Source: Calliphora vicina | Lineage: Eukaryota; Arthropoda; Insecta; Diptera; Calliphoridae | Length of the DNA stretch: 64,000 nt | Direction of reading: 5' to 3' | NCBI RefSeq assembly: GCF_958450345.1 | Contig: NC_088780.1 | Location: 99,274,226 to 99,338,225, forward strand | Shown here: in pieces, positions 1 to 12,831 of the stretch | Layout: each line of letters begins with the position of its first letter | Position numbering within the stretch: position 1 is the stretch's first letter | Program-made: the position numbers and the translations under genes | The notes under the pieces: model-generated | The model's input: only the letters and a program-made list of their open reading frames with translations | The model's database searches: none | What the model was told of the DNA's origin: nothing

Positions 1-77
1 TGTACGCGGTCGGATAACTCCAAAATATACTTCGAAGCACCGGCCCACACATGAGAGTTGTATTCCATTTTAGGTCA

Positions 78-805
78 TATCCGTCTGTCCGTCTGTCTGT
101 TGAAATCAATTTTCTGAAGACCCCAAATATCTTCGGGATCTAAATCTTCAATAATTCTGTCAGACATGCTTTCGAGAAGTTTCCTATTTAAAATCAGCAA
201 AATCGGTCCACAAATGGCTGAGATTTGAGGAAAAAACCAGGACAACCTCGATTTTTTACCTATATCAGGATTACTAAGTCATTAATATAGACAATATGGA
301 TATCTAATGATAGATATTTCAAAGACCTTTACAACGACGTATATAAGACCATAGTCAGTTGGACCTACAATGTGTCAAAATTGGAAAAAATATTTTTTAA
401 CCCGAATTTTTTTTTTCACCAAAAAAAAAAATTTAAAAAAAATGTTTAAAATTTAAAAAAAAAATAAATTTTAAATTTAAAAAAAAAATTCGAAACGAAA
501 CGACGTATAAAAGACCATAGTAAAATGGACCTACAATGGGTCAAAATTAGAAAAAAAAATTTAACCCGAATTTTTTTCGCCAATAAAAAAAAAATTTAAA
601 TTTAAAAACAATAAAAAATATTTTTAAATTTAAAAACTAAAATTTAAAATAATAATTCAAAAAAAATTTTTTCCAAAAAATTAAAAATACAACATTGGAA
701 AAAAATTAATTTTGTTTACCTAAAAATATTTAAAATTTGTATTTTGAAGTATAATTTGGTGAAGGGTATATAAGATTCGGCACACGAATATAGGTCTCTT
801 ACCTG
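78..805 (-). mobile_element. mini-me/DINE-1-like element, near full length
   Basis: Read on the minus strand the unit starts at 805 with a decayed ACAGGTAAGAG. It passes through TATACCCTTCACC and long A/T runs, then a conserved block (LDPEDIWG if translated), and ends in a GTCC/GTCT run at 79..101. The 3' tail is missing. The layout of hairpin 5' end, subterminal inverted repeat and (GTCY) microsatellite is that known for mini-me/DINE-1 elements of Diptera, which are Helentron-like and have no protein of their own. This is the first of about 16 copies in the window. The family name rests on motif recognition. Confidence 0.75.
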
Positions 806-1689
806 TTAAAACTTAATATTATATCAATGACATTATTATTAATAACCGGGATAATGTGCTAATTAAGTGATCAGCACTGTTGTACTGCAACTGATTTTGC
901 TCTCACTCAACTGCTAGCAATTCAGACGTAGGTACCTACATGTTATATAAAAACTATAACAAAATCGACTGGACATTTTAAATGATACAAACAAAAAAGA
1001 ATCTGTAATATAAACACACTACAAAAAACTATGAGCGGAATAGTTAAAACAAAAATTTCACAATAATTTTTAACCGGTGTTTTTAAAACTGCGAAAAACG
1101 ATCACAATAACAATACTGCTTGCTGCTGCTGCTGCTGATGATGATGATGGGTTAATGCCATGGCGCCAAACAAAAACAAACCGCAAAATGTTGCATACAC
1201 AAACGCTTTCTGCGTTTTTTTTTTATGATTTTCGTATAAACAGATATTTTATATTTGTTGTACTTCTGATGACATCCACAATTAATATGCTTGAACATGC
1301 ACATATAAAAGATTGTAGGTTTTTTTGTCGTAAAAAGTCAGCAAAAAAAAAAAAGAAAAATTATAAAACTCATCATAAACAAAACGAGGAAAAAAACGTT
1401 GATGTTTTGGAGAATGAATGACGTTGATTTAAATACCACCGCCATAAACTGGTCAAGTTAAAAACGACAAGTTAAGAGTTTGTTTGCTTTTTTTATTAAG
1501 AGCTAAAAATATATGTATGAATATTTTTTTGTGTGAAATCTGTTTCGCTTTTAAACTGCAACAAACAAGGTGTATTGTGTGGGTTAGTAGATTTAAAGGA
1601 GTTAATTCTTTGAGTGAAAAATACATAAGGTAATCAGAAAATTTAGTCAAAATTTTTAGCTTTCAAAGAAAGTTATACGCTACGAAAGT
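806..1689. other. AT-rich stretch with a short (GCT)n(GAT)n microsatellite
   Basis: I see no gene. The only structured part is a run of GCT followed by GAT triplets at about 1117..1150. A 114-codon open frame over it (1077..1421) has no ATG at its first codon and looks like chance, with poly-K, poly-D and poly-A tracts from simple repeats. Confidence 0.5.
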
Positions 1690-1800
1690 TTGTATCATAA
1701 TTATTTTTAATACCAACCGTCATGGTGGTTAATAAACTAACCACCCCATTCCATAAAAACCTTGTAATGGTGTGGCTTTTTTTAAAATCCGTGGCTGAAA
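1690..1800 (+). mobile_element. Relic of the TTAA-flanked GTGGTTAG element
   Basis: GTGGTTAATAAACTAACCACC followed by CCATTCCATAAAAACC and a terminal GTGGCTGAAAGAG matches the right part of the larger copy at 29192..31488. The left part is absent. It is diverged and has no usable ends. Confidence 0.6.
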
Positions 1801-2380
1801 GAGCTAAAAGAAGGCCTGCAATAGTTTCGGTTTGTAAAAGTAATGAATTACTTCCTTCATACTTCTGCTATTAACTGTGTTTTGTGGTTTTTGCTTTCCA
1901 TGTTATTAAAAGCTCAGACGACAAAAACTTTATCAGGAAACGTGGATGCCCACAAATACACACAGACACACACTACTAACATTAATATATAATTACGGAT
2001 ATTTTTATAAATTTCTCTTGATGTTACTGTTGATAAAAAATTAATAATTATTAATAATAAAAGTTTTAACATATATTTTTGATTGTGAATTATTAATACT
2101 GAATATTACCAAACATTTAATTTTACACATTTGGATTATTTGTTGGAAGTAAATAGCCTGCAGCCTATTCAGCGCTGACGATTTTGTTAGCCACAAAATA
2201 TTGCTATAGTTACCCACCAACCCACTTGTTAGCTTTTGAAGGGAGAAATTTGTTACAAGCATGTCATTGCGAACAGGTCAATTGGCAATTTTCTCTAATT
2301 CCCAGCTGGTTCTGAAATACTATTAGAAACTTCTGCAATGCAATAGGAAAGGGTGTAGTTTGGAAAGCTTCTTTAAGTTG
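1801..2380. other. Unassigned AT-rich stretch
   Basis: Nothing recognised. The 73-codon minus frame at 2041..2262 has no family motif. Confidence 0.4.
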
Positions 2381-2689
2381 TAAAGAGTGAGATCGAAAAA
2401 ATCTTAACATACATAAATGTTAATAAAAAAGAAACCTCGAAATTCTTATTTTTATTTGATTGAAATTATAATTACAACTTATAAAAAATATTATTTTTAT
2501 AGTTCTAATCGATAGTGATGAATTTATGAACCTTTTCCGGAAACCCTTCCATTAAGGTTTTTGTAGGCTTTCTGTCACTTTGTTCAACCGTTTAAAATCG
2601 ACCACACTCCAATATCTCTCCACATTATTGTTCTTGTACCACTCAAGACCTTGCTTACCATAGTGACAGGATGCCAAATCAGGCCAAAA

Positions 2690-3316
2690 ACAAGTAAGAC
2701 AGCTATATTCGGCTGTGCCGAATCTTATATACCCTTCACCAAATCATACTTCAAAATACAAATTTTAAATATTTTTAGGTAAACAAAATTTATTTAATTT
2801 TGCCAGAGTGGTTTTTTTTTAATTTTTTGGAAAAAAAAATTTTCGAATTGTTATTTTAAATTTTTTTGTTAAATTTTAATTTTTTTTTAATTTTTTTTAA
2901 TTTTTTTTTTTTGGTGAAAATAAACTTCGGTTTAAAAAATATTTTTTCCGATTTTTACCCATTGTAGGCCCAACTTACTATGGTCTTATATACGTCGTTG
3001 CAAAGGTCTTTGAAATATCTATCATTAGATATCTATATTGTCTATATTAATGACTTAGTAATCCAGATATAGGTCAAAAATCGAGGTTATCCTTGTTGCC
3101 ATTTGTGGACCGATTTTGTTGATTTTAAATAGAAAACTTCTCGAAAGCATGTCTGACAGAATTATTGAAGATTTGGATCCCGAAGATATCTGGGGTCTTC
3201 AGAAAATTGATTTCAACAGACAGACAGACAGACAGACGCACATTTCTTAATCGACTCCGCTATCTATAAGGATCCAGAATATATATACACAGCCGTATAT
3301 AGCTCTCTTACTTGTT
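2690..3316 (+). mobile_element. mini-me/DINE-1-like element with an inverted second 5' end
   Basis: It starts with CAAGTAAGACAGCTATATTC and the hairpin ATTCGGC-TGT-GCCGAAT. It has the full interior and a short AGAC run at about 3219..3238. Instead of the normal 3' tail it ends in CACAGCCGTATATAGCTCTC and TTACTTGTT, an inverted copy of its own 5' end. Two oppositely oriented copies probably recombined here. The right junction with the host DD37E element is the same as in the copy at 58812. Confidence 0.8.
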
Positions 3317-3702
3317 TTTTATAAAATTTTACTTCAATTTCCGTGATCTGTCTTTGGCCTCTAAATTTTTAGCAGAATTACTGGCAGGAACTTTTTTAGC
3401 CTTGTATGTTTTTAAACCTGCATAGGCTTTAGCTTTTCGTTCCAAATAGTTCGAGCACTGTGCTAACCGGAATGCTTTCCTACCGAAAGTGTTGGGAGCT
3501 CTTTTGAAAATGCCTTCTATTTATTGGCTTTAGAAACATCATGTGGACCATTCCTTCTACCTGAACCAGGTTTTCTATCAATGGACAAGTTCTCCCGATA
3601 CTGTTTAATAACATTGGAATCAGTTTGACGGCAAACCTTTGCTTGTTTGGCGAACTTTTTGTAGGACCAAGTTGGATTTTGTTGAAAATATTTAAAATTT
3701 AA

Positions 3703-3829
3703 CAGCCCAATTATGAATAAAAATTCCGCGGGAGTTTTTTCCCTTTTCTCATTTTTCCTATTCAAATTCAATGTGAAAAAAATCCCGGGGAACAAACTCC
3801 CGCGGAATTTTTTATTCATAATTGGGCTG
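3703..3829. mobile_element. 127 bp palindromic MITE (CAGCCCAATTATGAAT family), copy 1
   Basis: The left arm begins CAGCCCAATTATGAAT and contains TTCCGCGGGAG. The right arm is its reverse complement, ending ATTCATAATTGGGCTG. The whole unit folds into one hairpin. It lies inside the DD37E copy, replacing the link between GTTGAAAATATTTAA and AATATGTACG. No transposase is encoded. The superfamily is not determined. Confidence 0.85.
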
Positions 3830-4021
3830 AATAATATGTACGAACTTTTTTCTCGTCACTCATTTTAATCAGATTAATAACAAATGAACATAATTGACAT
3901 TAAACATAATAACTGACACAATTTTCAAAGGTAACTTGATCAAAAAAAATAATCAAATAATACTTGGGTTAAAAGTTTTAAGGAAAAACCTGTGTTAAGG
4001 TTTTTGCGATCTCACTCCTTA

Positions 4022-5204
4022 TTACTTAAAAACAATATATTCAGACACAGCATTGATATTCACTGAAAATTATAAAAATTCTTTCTTGTACTTTTTACCA
4101 AATGTCAATTTTTAGAAAAACTAAGCATACACTTAGGATAAGATTTAACACGATTAAACAAAACTAAGATTGATTATAAATATAAAGAAAACAAAAGTTA
4201 CACAAAATTCAAATAATTATTAAAATTTGTAAATAATTTGGATATAAATTAAAATAATTCAATTAATTAACGATATGAATAATCAAAATGTAATCAGGGT
4301 GTTCAAATTGCATATCCCCAGTAAAAAATAAATTTCGCTTATATGTAAACAAATTTAAAAATCTAAACGTACCCATAATTTTTTTCGTGCTCCCTCCTAC
4401 TTATATACACAAGTATTGAATTGTTGATGAACAAATACAAAATATACATTTGTATATATGTAGCCATGTTTTTACCCATAATATTTGCATTGTGAACTCG
4501 CTGTTATACAGTTTGTGGTTAAATAATAATCGTCGTCATACTTATTTGGCCGGCAGGTCTTAACAATTTTACTTACTCTTCAGCGAATGTTCATTCGAAC
4601 AAAACACACACATATAACATGCACTTTACAGTTGTCGTTACTTATGTATATTCACATTGTTTTTTTTTTCAGTTTTTAATAGTTTTGTAATATTGGGGCT
4701 TGGCCCTGGTTTGACTTGTCAACCGTAATATTGTTGATATATACGCGTACATAAAATCAAATTTTCAATATTTTATATTTTGAAATACTTATAGGGGAAA
4801 TTGTAATGTGTATTGTGGAGTTATTGGTCATAATGACGTATGAGTGCATGATATTCTTAATAACGTATTGGATTTTAATATTTATTGACATTGTTTATTT
4901 GGCCGTTTGTTTCATTAAGGCAAGTTGTTTTAAATTTTGTGCATATCGTATCAGTTGTAAGTGACAGCTGTCACTTTATGACATTTCAGTGGTTAGTAGC
5001 ATGTGATTGTTAAGTAGTGTTGGTCTACACTAATGAAATGGTTAATGTTGTTTTAGACTCATTTACTCAGAAGAAAGTGCCAAAGGACAGACTTTATAAT
5101 ATTTGAGATTTCTGAAAGAAAAAAAATCTAACAAAATATGTTTTAATGAAGCATTATTAACGAAATCCATTTCCCACTTAGGAAATTGATCTAATTCAAT
5201 TTTA
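4022..5204. other. Unassigned AT-rich stretch
   Basis: No repeat with clear ends, no RNA gene and no coding pattern could be supported here. Confidence 0.4.
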
Positions 5205-5525
5205 TTTTGTCTGTCTGTCTGTTGAAAACACGATATGGCCCAAACGAAAGTTTGAAATTTTCCACAAATACTAAGGTTTGTTTGGTATATAAAATGGGAA
5301 ATATCGGTCCATGATTTCACCTAGCTCCCATACAAATGTCCCTCCGAAATACTGTTCGAGCAGTCATAAATATATTGATTATGCCACAATCCTGATTATG
5401 CCAAATGTTGCACAAATTAGTTCGAAATACTCTGAAATTATACTGTAAAGTATGGCAAAAATCGGGCAACATTTGTCCCCAGTCCCCATTTGAAAATGAC
5501 TTGAACAGTCAGAATTGTCTTATAA
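5205..5525 (-). mobile_element. Relic of the DINE-1 sister family (GGTCGG hairpin type)
   Basis: A GTCTGTCTGTCTGTTGAAAA run is followed by a block matching the copies at 32106 and 45583: ATCGGTCC, ATTTCACCTAG, CCATACAAATGTCC, CCGAAAT, CATAAATATATTGATTATG. Both ends are lost. A diverged fragment. Confidence 0.55.
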
Positions 5526-5965
5526 TAACAAAATTGAGACTTTTTGATTGGAACATAATTAATATAATTCTATAATTCGGATAGGGCTTGTTGAGTAAAT
5601 AATTTTTGTAGGATAAACTTATATTCTAGTGCTCTTAGTTTCTTTTTTTTTACAGCAGGTCAAAGTTCTAATTTTTTGATCGAAGGGAGCATTATACTAA
5701 AAGAAAAAAATGTTGTAAGTTAATGTCTGCGAGGATTCTTATTGTCAGAGTTATATTGTAGAATTTTATGGGGATAATTTTTGTGGAACATCTTAACCCT
5801 CTAACTCCTCTCTTTACGGGTTAGTTTGACACTTTTTTTTGCGAAAATAAAAAAAAAATCTTTTCAAAAAGGACATCAAAGATACCAAAGTTGTAAATAA
5901 AGCTCTTTACGCTTAATTAGCCAAATTACACGCTACCTTGGGTTTCACATTTTTTAAAAAAATCT
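5526..5965. other. Unassigned; lone TTAACCCTCTAAC end at 5793
   Basis: TTAACCCTCTAACTCC at 5793..5808 resembles the left end of the TTAA-flanked unit at 30618 and may be an orphan piggyBac-like terminus. No partner end was found nearby. Confidence 0.3.
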
Positions 5966-6558
5966 ACAAAATACAAATTTTAAATATTTATTAAACAAAA
6001 TTAATTTTGTTTCCAGTTGTTTTTTAATTTTTTGGAAACAATTTTTTTTTTTAATTTAAAATATTTTTTTTTTTTAAATTTTAAAATTTTTTTTTTTTAA
6101 TTTTAAAATTTTTTTTTTAAATTTTAAAAAAATTATTTTGGGTTTTTGGGTTAAAAAATATTTTTTCCGATTTTGACCCATTGCAGGTCCAATTATCTAT
6201 CATTATATATCCATATTGTCTATATTAATGGCTTAGTAATCCAGATATAAGTCAAAAATCGAGGTTGTCCTTGTTTTTTCCTCATATCTCAGCAATTTGT
6301 GGACTGATTTTGCTGATTTTAAATAGGAAACTTCTCGAAAGCATGTCTGACAGAATTATTGAAGATTTGGATCCCGAAGATATCTGGGGTCTTCAGAAAA
6401 TTGATTTCAACAGACAGACGGACATATCTTAATCGACTCCGCTATCTATAAGTATCCAGAATATATATACTTTATAGGGTCGGAAAATTATATTGTGGAA
6501 ATTACAAACGGAATGACAAACTTATATATACCCTTCTCACGAAGGTGAAGGGTATAAA
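5966..6558 (+). mobile_element. mini-me/DINE-1-like element, 5' truncated
   Basis: It lacks the ACAAGTAAG hairpin end but keeps the A/T-run interior, the GAAGATTTGGATCCC block, a short AGAC run (6410..6422) and the intact 3' end ACGAAGGTGAAGGGTATAAAA at 6540..6558. Confidence 0.8.
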
Positions 6559-7697
6559 AATGATCTACTTAACGTTCCCTTTCACAATTAAAGGGTCGCT
6601 ATTCTGTTACAAAAATGCTACCAACTTTAGTAAGGATCGGTCCATAATTGTATGTACAAACACTTACTTGTTATTTTTACCTTCGTATTTAGAATAAGAA
6701 AATTTCCAATTCTATGTAAATATTCAATTCTTGTCCCTCTAACAAATAATTGGAACTAAATGATTTCCACTAAGTCACAAATCCGCCAAATGTACTTATC
6801 TCCAAGGATAATCGTCATTAAACAGGCATAATCAAGCCAACTTAAATGAGAATGTAAGCGACGATGGAGAGGATGATGAAGATGATGATAATGATGACCA
6901 TACCAATACATGAGTGAAAACAAAGCTTATTTAACACAACTCAATATGCACAATCGTACCAACACACAAGGGACTATTGCAATCCAATTATTTTCGAATT
7001 GTTCGAAAATAGCAACAACTCCACCAACCAAATATACAGCCAACAACAAGCAACCAAACGACCGACGGACCGACCAGCAGCAACAAAACAAGTCAATAAC
7101 TTCATGTTCAATGAATTTGCATAAATTTTGTTTGAATAGCAGGAAAGATTTTTGTACAACACAACCAAAACCCCTCCGGTATAGATACACAGGATGAAAA
7201 ACGAGTAAAAATTAAAACAAAACAAAAAAAAAAAACCTGAGAGTTGAAATATGGAATCAATAACTATTTGACTGTTTGGTAATTTTTGTATAACAACAGC
7301 AGACAGACAGACTGACAGACCTCGTGATAGGTTCCTGTTGTTGCTGTTAATATGTTTGTGTTAAAATTGTCTGGCCAAAGGTGTAAATAATGTAGACATT
7401 CTCATTTATATGTCTACATTTAATATTTTCACCCTCTGTGTAGACTGTAACAGCTGTAGCATGGTCACGACGTCGTTCAATTATAATCATTTTTATATTG
7501 ATTTCAATTTACCGAGCAACTGAAATTTTCAATATTGTCTATAACAACATCAAGCATTACATGATAGTATTTACTGTGAATGACCTTGTTTTTGTTGCCA
7601 GACATAACATGGACCATATTTACGAGTATTATTGGAGAATTGTTTTATGAGATCCCAGATTTTTTTTTTTTTAATAATCTGAATTCTTAAATATTCA
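6559..7697. other. Unassigned AT-rich stretch with GAT microsatellite
   Basis: A degenerate GATGAT run lies at about 6865..6900, with a short AGACAGACAGACTGACAG run at 7302..7319. The 95-codon plus frame at 6910..7197 is open on the opposite strand too, has biased N/Q/T content and matches no family I know, so I do not call it a gene. Confidence 0.4.
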
Positions 7698-7785
7698 GCC
7701 CAATTATGGATAAAAAATTCCCCGGGAATTTGTTCCCACGAAGTTTTTTCCAATTGAGTTTGAATAGGAAAAATGGGAAACAAGA
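7698..7785. mobile_element. Palindromic MITE (CAGCCCAATTATG family), half copy
   Basis: Only the left arm and centre are present (CAGCCCAATTATGGATAAAA, then CCCCGGGAATTTGTTCCC). The right arm is deleted, so it cannot fold as the full copies do. Confidence 0.65.
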
Positions 7786-8063
7786 AAATAAAAACTACTC
7801 GAAAGACTTAAGTCTACCAAATGTGTCAGTATCAAAAGGGCATTGAAAACAATAAATTCTTCCCCTCAAAACCGAAAAGTTTTAATATAGAAATGGAAAA
7901 AAGAAAAATGTTAAATAAATTTTAATTTATTTAACCTCCCCTCTCCAAATTGTTGAACAGGATCCTCGCCTTAACTGTACACTCAACAACAAAATATGAA
8001 CGTTCCTTCAAGCCACAGATCTAGGAAATAATTACACTCGATTCATGTTCAAACGAGTTTAAG
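7786..8063. other. Unassigned stretch
   Basis: Nothing recognised. Confidence 0.35.
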
Positions 8064-8107
8064 TAAGGAGTGAGATCGAAAAAATCTTAGTATACATAAA
8101 TATTAAT

Positions 8108-8640
8108 AAACAAGTAAGGGAACTATATTCGGCTGAGCCGAATCTTATATACCCTTCACCAAATTATACTTCAAAATACAAATTTTAAATATTTTTATGT
8201 AAAGAAAATTTAGTTTTTTTTCCAGTTGTTTTTTTAATTTTTTGGAAAAAAAATTTTTCGAATTGTTAAAAATTCGAAAAATTAAAATAATTTTTTTTTT
8301 AAATTTAAAATTATTTTTTTAAATTTTAAAAAAAAATTTTTGTTTTTTTAAATTTGTTTTGTGAAAAAAATTCCGTTTAAAAAAAATTTGTATTTTGTGA
8401 GAAAAAAATTCGGGTTAAAAAATATTTTTTCCGATTTTTACCCATTGTAGATCCAATTTACTATGGTCTTATATACGTCGTTGCAAAGGTCTTTGTAATA
8501 TCTATCAGTAGATATCCATATCGCCTATATTAATGACTTAGTAATCCAGATATAGGTCAAAAATAGTCCAACAATCGAGGTTGTCCTGGTTTATTTCTCG
8601 TATCTGAGCCATTTGTGGACCGATTATCCTGATTTTCAAT
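8108..8640 (+). mobile_element. mini-me/DINE-1-like element, 3' truncated
   Basis: The 5' end ACAAGTAAGGGAACTATATT and the hairpin ATTCGGC-TGA-GCCGAAT are intact. The unit stops after the CATTTGTGGACCGATT block and the DD37E sequence resumes at once, so the microsatellite and 3' tail are gone. Confidence 0.8.
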
Positions 8641-9337
8641 GTACTCAAGATCTTGCTTACCATAGTGATAGGATGCCAAGTCAGGCCAAAAATTAGTGGA
8701 CACATTAAGAAGTCTTATGAATGGAAGCATCCTCTTTTGTAAATATTCCTTGATGGACATTTTGGTATTTATAGAGCCCTTTGTAACAAATAGTTGGCTT
8801 ATTTTGCCGCACCTGCATATTGCTTGTCATGCCAAGAACTTTTTGGGAAAATTTTCTGCTTTTGGGTACTAAACATCCCGGAAGCTTCGAACAAACTTCC
8901 TGAATATATGTTTCGTCATCCATTATGCAGCAATTTCTGTGCTCTGTCTTTGGCCTCTAAATTTTTAGCAGAGTTCCTGTCAAGAACTTTTTGAGCCTTA
9001 AATGTTTTTAAACCTGCATTGACTTTAACTTTTCGTACCAAATAGTCCGATTACTGAGCTAAGCGGACTGATTTCCTACCGGATGTGTTGGGAGCTCTTT
9101 TGAAAATGCTTTCTATTTATTTGCTTTAGAAACCATCATGTAGACAATTCCTTCTACCTGACCAGGTTTTCTATCAACGGACAAGTTCTCCCGATACTGT
9201 TTAATAACATTGGAATCAGTTTGACGGCAGACCTTTGATTGTTTGGCCAACTTTTTGTAGGGCTTTTATTGAAAATATTTTAAAAATCAGATCACCAACA
9301 AATGAACATAATTGACATTAAACATAATAACTGATAA

Positions 9338-10380
<1,043 letters not shown>

Positions 10381-10518
10381 AAAATCAAATAATACTTGGG
10401 TTAAAATTTTAAGGAAAAATGTATGTTAAGGTTTTTTTCGATCTCAGTCCTTAATTACATAAGAAATGAGAACATCCATAGGGACCATTAGTTAAGGATG
10501 AGCTCAAGAATGTTCATG

Positions 10519-10793
10519 AAAAAACACATTCACCCCTATCGCGAATAAATATTTCACATGAAATATTTTCCCTTTTCCTTTTTTCGTTCATCAACTTTGT
10601 TCACGTGAAAAAATGTCCCTTGTTGTGAAATTTTTAGATGGGATTTTGTAAACAATAAGCAGCTGCTACGAACAAAATCAACTATTGTGAATGTAAAGTT
10701 CATCGTGATATTCCCGATAGCAATTTTCCCTTCGAGGGAAATGGATATTTCATGCGAACAAAATTTCACATGTTATTGCCGATAGGAGTGATT
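10519..10793. mobile_element. MITE with ATTCACCCCTATCG inverted ends, copy 1
   Basis: The left end is ATTCACCCCTATCGCGAATA. The right end, ATGTTATTGCCGATAGGAGT, is its approximate reverse complement, and TTTCACATG is inside both. A second, truncated copy in the opposite orientation is at 22693. The short minus frame 10554..10769 lies wholly inside and is not a gene. Confidence 0.75.
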
Positions 10794-10799
10794 ATAAAA

Positions 10800-11004
10800 C
10801 TAAAAGTCCACCCGAACTAACTTGCAAGACTTATTGCACAGAGCCAAACACGATCAAGGCTAGAACCGATCTTCCACCCCTCTAAGATGAGGTCCATTTG
10901 TTCACCGAAGCTCTCGCTATAGATCATTTAGTTTTAATTTTAGTTATAACATTTAATAGTTATTGTTAGGCTAAAGAAAGGCAGATTCAATAAATAAATA
11001 AAAT
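10800..11004 (+). mobile_element. Possible non-LTR retrotransposon 3' end with AATA tail
   Basis: A less AT-rich block (CACCCGAACTAACTTGC to GCTCTCGCTATAGATC) runs into AATAAATAAATAAAATTTTA at 10990..11009. A short-unit tail after a richer block is typical of some fly LINEs. I could not recognise a protein motif, so this is tentative. Confidence 0.3.
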
Positions 11005-11009
11005 TTTAA

Positions 11010-12831
11010 AGAAAAATTTCTCAGATAATAATAAACCAGAGAGAAATCCACTCATAATTGTACATTCATCTGTTGTAATCAAATTTGGCTTAAAAGTTGA
11101 GAAAAAAGCCAGTCAGTGTCACATTAGAAAAAGAAAAATAGCTGGAACTTTTTCTGAAAGCATGGCAATACGAGTTTTTAGCATTATGCTCCCACATGAT
11201 CTTGAAATTCGGCGGCCTTAAATTTAAATTCTCACTACTATTCTGAACTCTATCATCTGAGGATAAGAATGGACAGCAAGTGCGTACTAATAATCTTAAA
11301 AAGTGTCAAAAGCTGATCAGATGATTCTTTTTTTTATATATTCTGTAAAACATTTAGGTTATTGAAAAAATTTAAAAAATCTTTCTTTCAATTTCATAAA
11401 TTCGAATACAAATCGAATTCACACCTATACGTAATTGTCCTGCGTATGATATAAAAATCCTTATAATCTCCGGTCAATTATTTTGTGCAGTGGACGGACC
11501 TGTTTGTTTGACTTTTGACAAGGGTTGTAATGTTGAGTGCGTGATTATTTTGAAAATATTTTTAGTTTTTGTGGTGGTGAAAAAATGCTGTCCACAGGAA
11601 AGAAAATCAATAGATGAAAATTCCATTGTTTATACATAGGCGCACACACACACAAACACTCAAATACTTTAATACATACACTCACATTTGAGGTTGACAA
11701 CTGTTTCCGATTTGTTTTGTGTTGGTCTGTAACTGTGGGCAAACAAAATGTAATTCAAGTTTATAATGTTTGTTATTATTGGTAATGCCAACAACAACAT
11801 GAGAACACAGAAAAGGGTGGCAGGGCAGGCCACAAGGGTCGGATGGATGGCTGGTGGCACAACATTCCGTAGACAAACAAGTAACAAATGCAAAAAGAAC
11901 GGACGAAGAGTATGAGAGAGACCGCCAAACAAGCGGATGAATGTCTAAATGGATTGCACATGTGTTTTATGTCTCACCACATAATTCAACATACTACAGA
12001 TATGTGAAAAATATATAAATAATTATTTATTTGAATATATATTTCCCCCAACATTTCCCTTTTACCTAACTACCACCACCTTTTTCGTCTTAATGTCTCA
12101 CTGTTGTTATTTTCATAATCATATTGTATTCGTATTCTATTGACAAAACCTGATGAGATTGTTATAGAGGCGCTTGCTGAGGATGTTGGCGATGATGATG
12201 CTAATATTGCAAGGAATCCTTCCTTCCTTTATCAGGCTGTAGTCTGGGTTATTTGTACACAAAAACACTGGTTAATGTTGTCAACATTATGACACTCCTC
12301 ATCATCATCATTACCATCATTTTTGAAGCGTAAACTTCAAACGAATTACAAATAACATAACTGAGCATTTGTTTGTCTAACTGACTGTCTATCTGTTTGT
12401 CTGTCTGTTTGTTTATTTGGTTTATAATATTCATAAAACAGTGCTACTCTGCCTGCTATAGCTAAGTGCTAAGTGAAGAGTGCAATATACATCTATAATT
12501 CTATGTCTATCGTTCTCATTCCATAATTATTTTTATTAACAACGACACAAGTTAACAAGGATTAAAACCTCTAATATTGTTACAGTTCGTTGACTTTTAT
12601 AATGTCTGGAAACGAGTGATCTACGACTTAATTTGAGGGAGGATTTTTGGTTTTTTTTTAAAGGGATAACAAAAACAAACATTCAAATAATTGGAAATGA
12701 ACCACACCCACTCAAAAGAACATTCTATAAACAGAAGTTTTTTTCTTTCGAAAAATTCTAAATTTAAAGAAACAACTTAATATGTCGTACATTTTTTTAT
12801 ATAAACGGTTTCAATTGAAACTTCCCAGACA
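11010..12831. other. Unassigned stretch with several microsatellites
   Basis: Contains CA repeats near 11642..11655, GATGATGATG near 12190, CATCATCATCA near 12300, and a degenerate TCTGTTTGTCTG run at 12371..12418. I see no element ends and no coding pattern. Several overlapping minus frames at 11545..11961 are shadows of each other. Confidence 0.4.

Larger units (their letters stand above)
2381..4021 (-). mobile_element. DD37E Tc1/mariner element, copy 1 (broken, two insertions)
   Basis: The ends are AGAGTGAGATCGAAAAAATC at the left and the inverted TTCGATCTCACTCCTTA type at the right (here with GCGATCTCACTCC). This is the family's terminal inverted repeat; most copies begin TAAGGAGTGAG. 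The transposase reads on the minus strand: the C-terminal part (KVTES region) is at the left and the N-terminal HTH part (NPTWSYKKFAKQAKVCRQT) is at 3580..3690. The middle of the gene is missing. A mini-me (2690..3316) and a 127 bp palindromic MITE (3703..3829) sit inside it. Intact relatives belong to the IS630-Tc1-mariner superfamily and cut and paste at TA. This copy cannot make transposase. Confidence 0.8.

Noticed and set aside
6910..7197. 95-codon frame rich in N, Q and T
   Set aside because: The opposite strand is equally open; no family motif, and low-complexity base content explains it.
12249..12434. Short mini-me-like GTCT run
   Set aside because: Only a degenerate TCTGT/TTTGT microsatellite; none of the family's other blocks is present.
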